This document shows positions 1-5,405 of a stretch of 8,617 bases of DNA, in pieces. The notes beneath the pieces were generated by a model, which searched no databases, had not been told where the DNA came from, and saw only the letters and a program-made list of their open reading frames with translations. The stretch spans positions 1 to 8,617 of the forward strand of contig JAESSR010000320.1 in the NCBI GenBank assembly GCA_016764015.1, written 5' to 3'. The stretch comes from Phycisphaerales bacterium. Lineage in GTDB: Bacteria > Planctomycetota > Phycisphaerae > Phycisphaerales > UBA1924. How positions within the stretch are numbered: the stretch's first letter is position 1; each line of letters starts with the position of its first letter. Made by a program: the position numbers and the translations under genes.

Positions 1-219
1 CTGAGTCTCTGGTTGAACTGGGGGGCGGGGTTTGCGAGTGGTTGTCTCTGCTGACCCGATCACAACGAGGGTGATTGTGGTCGCGGAGAAGACAACATAC
101 AGATACAAATCATCGATACGGTGAACGAAATTGTGCATGCCATAAGCACGCGGCATAGAGAAGCAACGGTGGAGCATCATGCTTGCTCCGTCTTGAACTT
201 TTCATGCTGGAGATATGCT
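1..219. other. Leading stretch without a confident gene
   Basis: No gene could be supported here. The + frame beginning at base 3 is open for 23 codons and stops at 72-74, so it could be the tail of an upstream gene, but nothing in it is recognisable. A GTG at 121 opens the frame that becomes the next small ORF, yet it has no ribosome binding site and the segment up to 219 looks non-coding. No clear promoter for the following cassette was seen. Confidence 0.4.
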
Positions 220-468
220 ATGGATTCGACCCGAAACCCGGAAACCATGACATCCGTAGAACGCCGAGATGAAGTTGCGGACATTCTTGCCCGTGGACTC
301 GTTTGCGTAGTCAGATCCAATTCCCGTTGTACATCAACACCCGTCAAAAAGGTCTCTGAATCTGAGGGAGATGGACTTGAACTTTGCGATCATGCAGGCA
401 TCAGTGTGGTGTCCGAGTCCTTCGAAATGGGTTCGGATGAATGTGCGGGCTCGAAAGGAGATGCATAG
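220..468 (+). CDS. Small ORF upstream of a DUF2924 gene (recombinase cassette)
   Basis: An 82-residue protein of unknown function. I chose the ATG at 220 because GGAGAT (209-214) lies just upstream; an ATG at 247, which starts the more conserved-looking part MTSVERRDEVADILARGL, is possible. The frame is open further back to a GTG at 121, but without a binding site. Small ORFs of the form M-T-x-x-x-R-x-x-E-V-A-x-I-L-A-x-G-L lie, from memory, in front of DUF2924 and recombinase genes in planctomycetes; that resemblance and the position are the only reasons to call it. The stop TAG (466-468) abuts the next ATG, so it probably shares a transcript with the DUF2924 gene. The C-terminal half is Ser/Glu-rich with no domain. 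It may be an accessory to the recombinase or simply a conserved leader ORF. Confidence 0.5.
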   Translation: MDSTRNPETMTSVERRDEVADILARGLVCVVRSNSRCTSTPVKKVSESEGDGLELCDHAGISVVSESFEMGSDECAGSKGDA

Positions 469-975
469 ATGACCATCGCGATTGATTCAGAAATCGAAGC
501 TCTCAAACAGATGACCACCAGTGAGCTGGCCGACCGGTACAAGGAACTCCATGGGCAGCCAGTTCGAACACGGCACCGTACATACCTGATCCGCAAGATT
601 GCGTGGCGCATCCAGGCCAACGCGGAGGGCGACCTGACCGAGCGGGCACGCAATCGAGCGGCGGAGATTGCAGATGATGCTGATATCCGGGTCATGGCAC
701 CCAAAACGCTGATTTGTCCACCAGAATCGGGAGAACCTGTGACGGTAAGGCGACGGTTGTCCAATTGTGAGCATAACGACCCGCGTATACCCGCTCCTGG
801 ATTTGCGATCGTCCGTGAGTACAAAAATCGAACGATCCGCGTGGTTGTGCTTGCGGACAATGAAGGGTTCGAGTTCGAAGGCGAGCGGTTCCGTACGCTT
901 TCTGCGATTGCCAAGAAGGTGACGGGAAGCCATATCAACGGGTTCCGGTTCTTTCGGCTTGGGGGTAAGCGATGA
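469..975 (+). CDS. DUF2924 family protein
   Basis: A 168-residue cytoplasmic protein matching DUF2924, a family of unknown biochemical function that usually sits directly before a large serine recombinase in phage-like or integrative elements. Recognisable pieces are the N-terminal helix ending in TYLIRKIAWRIQ (residues 38-49), the A-R-x-R-A-A-E-I-A-D-D-A-D segment (60-72), the PGFAIVREYKNR strand (110-121), a FEFEGERFRTLSAIAK core (134-149) and the C-terminal signature VTG-x-x-x-NG-x-RFF-x-L (151-164). Length and both ends look complete. AAAGGAG (454-460) lies 8 bases before the ATG. Its last codons overlap the recombinase start by ATGA (972-975), implying translational coupling. It is probably an accessory DNA-binding or recombination protein (inference). 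It appears intact although the recombinase after it is destroyed. Confidence 0.85.
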   Translation: MTIAIDSEIEALKQMTTSELADRYKELHGQPVRTRHRTYLIRKIAWRIQANAEGDLTERARNRAAEIADDADIRVMAPKTLICPPESGEPVTVRRRLSNCEHNDPRIPAPGFAIVREYKNRTIRVVVLADNEGFEFEGERFRTLSAIAKKVTGSHINGFRFFRLGGKR

Positions 976-1471
976 GCCGCAGAGCATCAGACAAAGATAA
1001 AGAGGGGCCAATCCGATGCGCTATCTACACCCGGAAATCCAGCGAAGAAGGGCTCGACCAAGAGTTCAACTCGCTTCGCTTCCCGCGCAGGAGATCGAGC
1101 GTGTCGTGGTGGACGAGATTCGTGGGCTTGCATCAGATAGAGATTTGCTCAACAAGGTACTCAAGGAGGCGCAGTCCGTACTCGAAACCGAGAGATCGGT
1201 CTATACCCAGGAACGCCACGATCTGCTGCATCAGATCGGAGGAGATCACAAGGCACTCCGGCGACTGGTCGAACAGCGTGAGAAGCCCAGTGATTTCACT
1301 GCGAGGCTGGCTGAACTCAATGACCGCATCGCATCAAGTGAGCAGCGGGTTCCAGAACTTGATGCACGACTCGCGGAACTCGAACGCGAGGTTATCACGC
1401 CGACACATAGGGAGTGGTACAGAATATGGGGGCAGGTCAGAAGGTTCACGCACCTTTCTCCGTTTGATTAA
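972..1471 (+). pseudogene. Serine recombinase remnant 1 (internal deletion and frameshift)
   Basis: Remnant of a large serine recombinase (resolvase/integrase family, site-specific strand exchange through a serine nucleophile). From 972 to about 1076 the frame encodes the family's N-terminus: RCAIYTRKSSEEGLDQEFNSL, where the Ser of YTRKSS (residue 23 or 24) is the expected nucleophile. Then the catalytic core, recombinase domain and zinc ribbon are missing. The sequence jumps, in the frame of base 1016, to a typical recombinase C-terminus: LPAQEIERVVVDEIRGL from about 1082, then a long charged coiled coil, ending at TGA 1469-1471. Intact relatives have roughly 500 or more residues. The frame change at about 1067-1085 means the two parts are not translated together. 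The start overlaps the DUF2924 gene by ATGA, so this was the cognate recombinase of that cassette. It must be inactive. Confidence 0.82.
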
Positions 1472-2432
1472 GGCTCAATTCGCATGTGAGCAAGCGAAAA
1501 GCATCGCTTCGGCCTCTGCGCGTGGGTCTCAGTTCTCTCTGCAGCAAGGGCGTCGTGGTCATGCGACTCGGGCTCCATTCGGCACTGACAAGCTCTACTC
1601 GAACTCGACTGGGGAGCCCAAATGTGTTCTACGGCTCTTGGTTGATGGTACTCGGCATTTGCTCGATCCGCTCACGGGCGAGGTTGTAGAAACCTACAAG
1701 TCCGGTGTACGAGGGTATCGAAAGTCATCGCTTGAGATAGACACACTCGTCATTGGTGATCCAAAGCATCGTGAAGTTGTTTGCCGGATCTATCGGCTCA
1801 AGCTCGAAAAGTCGAATCTAAAGTCTCTGATTGTGGAAGAGATACAAAGGCAAGAGGATGCCTCGCGCAGCGAGCATGGCGAGTTGGAACGGCTTGAATG
1901 CGAGCAGCACAAACTCAAGAAAAAGTATGCTCTGCAGATGAACCAACTCGGTGGTTCGGTCGCGATGGATGATCTTGTCCAAGAATCGCTCGATCAAACC
2001 AAGCGTCAGTTGCAGGTGATTGATGACCGTCTCAGTCAGATCGCAGTTGGCTATCGAATGACTGAATCCGAAATCAATGAGCTCGCAGATGGGGTGATCG
2101 ATGATCTTCGCCCATTGCTCGACGAACTCTCCGGCCCCGGCGATGTAGGGCTCAGAAAAATTGTCGAAGCATTCGTTGGTTCAGCAGTCGTCGATTTAGT
2201 AGAGGGGAAAGTAGATTTTGAGTTTGTTTTACCCAATGAAGTATTGATGCAGCGATATAGGAGCCTGGGATCAAGTCTTGAACCGGCATCAGGTGGCCAG
2301 ACCCCTAAATGGAAACCCATCACACTGTCCACCAGAGCGATTTTGATCCCTGAAAAGTGTCGAGGAAGCTGTTGGGATCCGTTTATTTCCCAAGGTTGTC
2401 GGAACTGTCACCGAAAACCACGCGCTGCCTGA
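1458..2432 (+). pseudogene. Serine recombinase remnant 2, of a different subfamily
   Basis: A second large serine recombinase fragment in the frame of base 972. It begins with the end of the catalytic domain and linker helix (LIKAQFACEQAKSIASASARG, about 1461-1527). It continues with the start of the recombinase DNA-binding domain (GRRGHATRAPFGTDKLY and DGTRHLLDP, to RIYRL near 1800), then abruptly switches at about 1809-1818 to a C-terminal helix (SLIVEEIQRQ) and coiled coil to about 2150. The rest of the recombinase domain and the Cys zinc ribbon are absent. There is no catalytic N-terminus and no start codon with a binding site of its own. The long frame upstream is out-of-frame translation of remnant 1. 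The protein family match is from memory of planctomycete recombinases. The last ~45 codons (after about 2290) are unrecognised and may not be native to the gene. Confidence 0.75.
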
Positions 2433-2480
2433 TGTAGGTTGCCCAAGAGGGCGGACTTGACAATTTGAAGTAGGAATCGT

Positions 2481-2500
2481 GCTCGTCTCGACGGGCGAGC
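2481..2500. repeat. Short inverted repeat (hairpin)
   Basis: GCTCGTCT and GGGCGAGC, with a 4-base loop CGAC, can form an 8-bp stem with two G-U pairs. It lies in the 113-base gap between the second recombinase remnant and the next gene, about 45 bases before that gene's ATG. No run of T follows, so it is not a classical intrinsic terminator. It could be a protein-binding dyad, part of an old recombination site, or chance. Confidence 0.4.
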
Positions 2501-2545
2501 GCGATCTTTGCACACCATACCCATAGAAAAGGAAAGAGAGACGCA

Positions 2546-3406
2546 ATGTCTGGTAAACGAGTTAAAGGACTGACTGATATTGAGCGGGCAATTTTAGCAA
2601 AGCTCGATGAGGTACTCAAAGATGGAACCATCGAGGATATACAACTTGCTGCAAAGCAGATTGCCAAGCTCTGCAACGAGGAGCATACGGTTTTTCAATC
2701 CCAACTCATTGGCCGCGCGGAGAACTGGAGACGGGCGTACACCAAGATTCGCAATATTTACCGCCGAACCGCCATGCATGAGGCACCGGCCTTAATGCGT
2801 CTGATGCATATTCCTGGGATTGATCCTCCGATTGCGGGGCGTGAATGTTCGACAGATCATTCTCGGCATCAAAGGATGATCAGTCCAAGCAGGCATCACG
2901 ATTCTCCAACGACAGAAATTGTCGCGGGAGAAGTGGAGAGGTTCATGGAGCTGATGGATACCGAGTCGTTCATTGATATCTTCGACTACGGAAACAAGAT
3001 CATCAACGATCAGCTTTATCGATCACCATTGGTTGTGATTCGAGGACTTTCGGTATGGTATGAGGCGTTGTTGCCTCGATACATCACAGAGCAGTTCTCT
3101 CGCCCGTGGGATAATGAGGAGAGGGATCCCGAAATCGCTCTGACCTTCGATTATCTGCTTGTTGTTCTGTATGTCGAATCAAGGTGGACCTATTTGGTCT
3201 GCGACAAATACCTCGAAAGACTTCCGCCAATGCATTCGATGAAAACGACCATACAAGGACGACCCGGATGGAAGAAGTTGACCAAAATGCTCGCCGATGC
3301 GTCATTGATTCAGATCCGGACGGGTCAGACTTGGGAACTCACCAAAGCTGGCAAGGACATCGCCGGTAGTCTCGCTGCGATTTGGGCGGACACTGGGAAT
3401 CAATAA
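2546..3406 (+). CDS. Unknown protein with probable C-terminal winged helix
   Basis: A 286-residue soluble protein I do not recognise. The start is well supported: an AAGGAAAGAGAG purine tract (2529-2540) lies 5 bases before the ATG. Residues 1-75 are helical and charged. Residues 100-120 are a variable stretch rich in Cys/His (C101, H105, H108, H117, H118), which could bind a metal or just be a linker. Residues 125-230 form an amphipathic helical domain with aromatic clusters (WYEALLPRYI, ESRWTYLVCDKYLERL). Residues 235-275 (GRPGWKKLTKMLADASLIQIRTGQTWELTKAGKDIA) read like a winged helix-turn-helix: helix, recognition helix, short hairpin and the common LTxAGxxIA tail. No signal peptide or membrane segment is seen. 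It lies 30 bases before the nuclease gene and may be transcribed with it, which would fit DNA-processing or regulation (inference). Confidence 0.72.
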   Translation: MSGKRVKGLTDIERAILAKLDEVLKDGTIEDIQLAAKQIAKLCNEEHTVFQSQLIGRAENWRRAYTKIRNIYRRTAMHEAPALMRLMHIPGIDPPIAGRECSTDHSRHQRMISPSRHHDSPTTEIVAGEVERFMELMDTESFIDIFDYGNKIINDQLYRSPLVVIRGLSVWYEALLPRYITEQFSRPWDNEERDPEIALTFDYLLVVLYVESRWTYLVCDKYLERLPPMHSMKTTIQGRPGWKKLTKMLADASLIQIRTGQTWELTKAGKDIAGSLAAIWADTGNQ

Positions 3407-3410
3407 TCTG

Positions 3411-3416
3411 TATACT
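3411..3416 (+). promoter_or_regulatory. TATACT -10-like box before the nuclease gene
   Basis: TATACT within CTGTATACT (3408-3416) lies in the 30-base gap before the ATG at 3437. It resembles a sigma-70 -10 element (5 of 6 to TATAAT). No good -35 lies 17 bases upstream; a TTTGGG (3381-3386) is 24 bases upstream. The same 9-mer recurs before 5406. Tentative. Confidence 0.35.
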
Positions 3417-3436
3417 GAGAGAATGGAAGTTGTTGT

Positions 3437-4354
3437 ATGAATCATCAATCTATCACCAAGGATGTCTTTCTGACCGGCGTCGAGTGTTCAACCAAAGGGT
3501 GGTTCTCGCTCCATGGTGATGGCGGTGAGGGGCCAACTGAGGGTGATTTGCTTCGCATGTCAGAAGGGATAGAGATTCATCAGCGAGCCCGATCTCTCCA
3601 TCCAAATGGGATATTTGCTGGGAACCAATTCAAGACCAATGAGCTGATTCTCGATAGCACCGTCAAGTTGATCTTCGAGGCGGCGTTCAAGGTGGATGGG
3701 TTTGCGGCGCGTGCGGACTGGATCCGGAGAGTTCGTGGCGGGTGGATGATTGGTGAGATTAAATCAAGCTTGCACAATGAAGACGAAACCGCAACACGGC
3801 ACATCGAAGATATCGCTTATACGACCATGGTGCTCCGTCGCGCCGGGTTGTCAGTCAAAGGCTGCGAGATTGTCTTGATGAATCGTGATTGGCGTCTTGG
3901 CATGAGCGACGATGAACTTTTCGTGGTGACGGATATCACCGAAGAGGCGACCGCGATGGCTGATTCATTCAACCGGCTTTGGGATCAGATGAGGATCAAT
4001 CTGCTCCGTAAGACAAGGCTGGGCGCACACCTGAACTGGTCATGTCGAAATTGCGAGCATTTCGAAAATGAATGCGTAGGCAAAGGCGTGCGGGATCCGA
4101 TATTTTGCCTGCCATATTTGAAAGAGAAAAGATTCGGTGATCTGATTGAAATGGGGGCGTTGTCGATTCATCAGATACCGACAGAGTACGCACTTTCAGA
4201 GAAACAAGAAGTCGTAGCGACGGCGATACGCTCAGGCACTTTGCAGGCAGACACTCTATATATCGAAGAGGCGTGGATAAGGTTGCTTGACCAGTTTCCC
4301 CAAACGGAGTTCACTTTTGTGAGAGTGTCCTTGCAGAAGGTACATCCCATTTGA
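3437..4354 (+). CDS. Cas4-like PD-(D/E)XK nuclease, DUF2779 N-terminal type, C-terminally short
   Basis: A 305-residue protein resembling the N-terminal PD-(D/E)XK part of DUF2779 proteins, relatives of Cas4 and RecB-type nucleases carrying an iron-sulfur cluster. Visible landmarks are the N-terminal FLTGVEC (Cys17), a GIEIHQRARSLHPNG segment (44-58), the active-site strands with Asp94 (ARADWIRR) and Glu107-x-Lys109 (GEIKSS), and the Cys set C203, C206, C213 and C224, which with C17 could hold a 4Fe-4S cluster. The usual QxxxY-type helix reads DIAYTTMVLRRAGL, with Thr129 where Gln is common. Family members continue into a second, exonuclease-like domain beginning near a FLDFET motif; here the protein ends at that point, so it is truncated or a short variant. 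GGAAG (3425-3429) lies 7 bases before the ATG. No CRISPR or cas genes are nearby, so it is not called Cas4. Likely role: DNA end processing. Confidence 0.75.
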   Translation: MNHQSITKDVFLTGVECSTKGWFSLHGDGGEGPTEGDLLRMSEGIEIHQRARSLHPNGIFAGNQFKTNELILDSTVKLIFEAAFKVDGFAARADWIRRVRGGWMIGEIKSSLHNEDETATRHIEDIAYTTMVLRRAGLSVKGCEIVLMNRDWRLGMSDDELFVVTDITEEATAMADSFNRLWDQMRINLLRKTRLGAHLNWSCRNCEHFENECVGKGVRDPIFCLPYLKEKRFGDLIEMGALSIHQIPTEYALSEKQEVVATAIRSGTLQADTLYIEEAWIRLLDQFPQTEFTFVRVSLQKVHPI

Positions 4355-4369
4355 GTTTATTTTGGGAAT

Positions 4370-4389
4370 ACATCACAATCTTGTGCTGT
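4370..4389. promoter_or_regulatory. 20-bp dyad, candidate operator
   Basis: ACATCACAATCTTGTGCTGT is an imperfect palindrome. Its 9-base arms pair at 8 of 9 positions (mismatch 4373/4386) around a central TC. It sits immediately upstream of a TATACT box (4391-4396) in the 131-base gap before the Spy-like gene. This is where a homodimeric regulator would bind to cover the -35 region. It does not fit the CRP or FNR consensus that I know. The symmetry is seen directly; the operator role is inferred. Confidence 0.5.
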
Positions 4390-4390
4390 T

Positions 4391-4396
4391 TATACT
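4391..4396 (+). promoter_or_regulatory. TATACT -10-like box before the Spy-like gene
   Basis: TATACT lies one base after the end of the 20-bp dyad and 89 bases before the chosen ATG at 4486. No convincing -35 is found at 16-18 bases. A TTTGGG (4361-4366) lies 24 bases upstream, the same spacing as before 3411. If used, the transcript would have a leader of about 80 bases. Confidence 0.4.
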
Positions 4397-4472
4397 ACTG
4401 TTGGGTAAATCATCATCAATCTGAGTAGGCGTGTTGCTTGCTTGGCAGGATTGCGGTTAAGCATACGAATCG

Positions 4473-4479
4473 AAAGGGG
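4473..4479 (+). promoter_or_regulatory. Ribosome binding site deciding the start at 4486
   Basis: AAAGGGG ends 6 bases before ATG 4486. The frame is open back to a TTG at 4438, but that TTG has no comparable site. The residues after 4486 form a clean signal peptide that an upstream extension would spoil. Confidence 0.65.
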
Positions 4480-4485
4480 TATTTT

Positions 4486-5367
4486 ATGAGTTTTTCACGC
4501 ACACACATCAAACGCGGCGGCCTAGTGACACTGACTGGTCTTGCGGTGACTTCTGCGGTGCTGATTTGGCCGATTGGATCGACCGCATTGGCGCAGCCGT
4601 CGCAGGCTGATTCGGTAGCAAGTGAATCGCTCACAATGGCGGAACAGATTGCACAGCTTCGGGCGAGTGTTGTTCGGCTTGAGGCGCAGGTTGCTCGAAA
4701 GGGTGGCGGAAAAGGTATGGGCCCTGGTGGTGGTGGCAAAGGCAGCAAGAGTGGAAAAGGCGGGGGAATGGGGGGTGGTAAGGATAACGGTAAAGGGGGA
4801 ATGGGGAGTGGAAATCAAAGCGGTTCCATGAGTGGCATGGGGGGCATGAGCAAGAAGGGGGGCAAAGGTGGTATGGGCGGCAAGGGTGGTGGTCAAAAAG
4901 GTGGTGGCAAGATGATGGGCGATGGGAGTGGGGCATCGGCGATGGGGTCGATGACTGGTTCGGCATCGGAACAAGCATCGCTTCCGGGGTTCCCGGGGGC
5001 TTCGCATTTGTACCACATCGGGGATAGCGATTTTTTCCTTGACCATGATGAGCACATCGTGTTGAGTATTGAGCAGCGATCTACTCTTGGTCAGATTCGA
5101 GAGCAATCGCAGCTGCAATCGGCGACATTTGATCGTCAGATTGCGGAACTTGAGCAGGAATTGTGGGTGCTGACGGCATCGGATATGCCTGATATTGTGC
5201 AGATTGAGAAGAAGATTCGATTGATTGCTCAAGCCAATGGCGATCAACGGATTGCATTTATCCGCTCGGTTGGTGTTGCAGCACAGGTGTTGAGCGAAGG
5301 TCAGCGTGATATTCTCGTTGGGGATCAGCCCGTTGAGGCCGATGATCCTGAGGAAATATCTCTCTGA
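4486..5367 (+). CDS. Exported Gly/Lys/Met-rich protein with CpxP/Spy/ZraP-like domain
   Basis: A 293-residue exported protein. Residues 1-36 are a signal peptide (RTHIKR basic start, hydrophobic core about 12-32, probable cut after ALA at 36). Residues 50-70 form a short coiled coil (MAEQIAQLRASVVRLEAQVA). Residues 73-160 are low complexity, built from GGGK, GGM and GKGG units with about a dozen Met and many Lys. Residues 185-277 are helical and carry two LTxxQ-type motifs, LSIEQRSTL (193-201) and LSEGQRDIL (269-277), flanking a charged hairpin. This is the mark of CpxP, Spy and ZraP family periplasmic chaperones and metal-stress sensors. The Met-rich tract could bind Cu(I) or another soft metal, or act as a disordered surface linker (inference). 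It precedes the multihaem cytochrome gene by 38 bases, suggesting a periplasmic partner of the electron-transfer locus. Confidence 0.83.
   Translation: MSFSRTHIKRGGLVTLTGLAVTSAVLIWPIGSTALAQPSQADSVASESLTMAEQIAQLRASVVRLEAQVARKGGGKGMGPGGGGKGSKSGKGGGMGGGKDNGKGGMGSGNQSGSMSGMGGMSKKGGKGGMGGKGGGQKGGGKMMGDGSGASAMGSMTGSASEQASLPGFPGASHLYHIGDSDFFLDHDEHIVLSIEQRSTLGQIREQSQLQSATFDRQIAELEQELWVLTASDMPDIVQIEKKIRLIAQANGDQRIAFIRSVGVAAQVLSEGQRDILVGDQPVEADDPEEISL
4699..4978 (+). repeat. Low-complexity G-rich coding repeat
   Basis: This stretch codes for the Gly/Lys/Met tract of the exported Spy-like protein. It consists of short degenerate units such as GGTGGC, GGCAAAGG and GGGGGAATGGGG, the last occurring near 4765 and again near 4796. 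Several runs of four or more G lie close together on the + strand, so G-quadruplex formation and length variation by slippage are plausible. Confidence 0.7.
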
Positions 5368-5389
5368 TCCTTTGGTGGCTGTCTTGCTG

Positions 5390-5395
5390 TATACT
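5390..5395 (+). promoter_or_regulatory. TATACT box almost touching the cytochrome start
   Basis: TATACT in CTGTATACT (5387-5395), identical to the 9-mer before 3437, ends 10 bases before ATG 5406. If it is a -10 element, transcription would begin within a few bases of the ATG, giving a nearly leaderless mRNA. Only a weak AGG (5398-5400) is present as a ribosome binding site. No good -35 is seen. Read-through from the upstream gene is the alternative. Confidence 0.35.
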
Positions 5396-5405
5396 CTAGG
5401 TATAT

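Noticed and set aside
121..219. GTG start at 121 for the first small ORF
   Set aside because: It has no ribosome binding site and the extension has no protein-like character. ATG 220 is better placed.
193..219. TTGAAC and TATGCT as a promoter before 220
   Set aside because: The spacer is only 15 bases, and the -10 would overlap the likely ribosome binding site and abut the ATG.
390..1011. Minus-strand frames over the DUF2924 gene
   Set aside because: They fully overlap a recognised + strand gene and have no recognisable features.
972..2432. One intact 486-residue recombinase
   Set aside because: Residues 36 to about 162 are Arg/Ser-rich out-of-frame translation, while the frame of base 1016 over the same DNA reads as a proper recombinase C-terminus. 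The long frame joins parts of two genes by chance.
2457..2462. TTGACA as a -35 element for the 2546 gene
   Set aside because: No acceptable -10 lies 16-18 bases downstream; the sequence there is TGCTCG in the hairpin.
3437..4354. CRISPR-associated Cas4
   Set aside because: No CRISPR repeats or other cas genes are seen, and the overall pattern fits the DUF2779 type better.
4438..4485. TTG start at 4438 for the Spy-like protein
   Set aside because: It has no ribosome binding site. ATG 4486 has AAAGGGG at the right distance and begins a clean signal peptide.
4522..5247. Long minus-strand frame, 241 codons
   Set aside because: It lies antisense to the Gly-rich gene. Its His/Thr/Arg-rich product is the expected mirror of G-rich codons, with no start site or domain.
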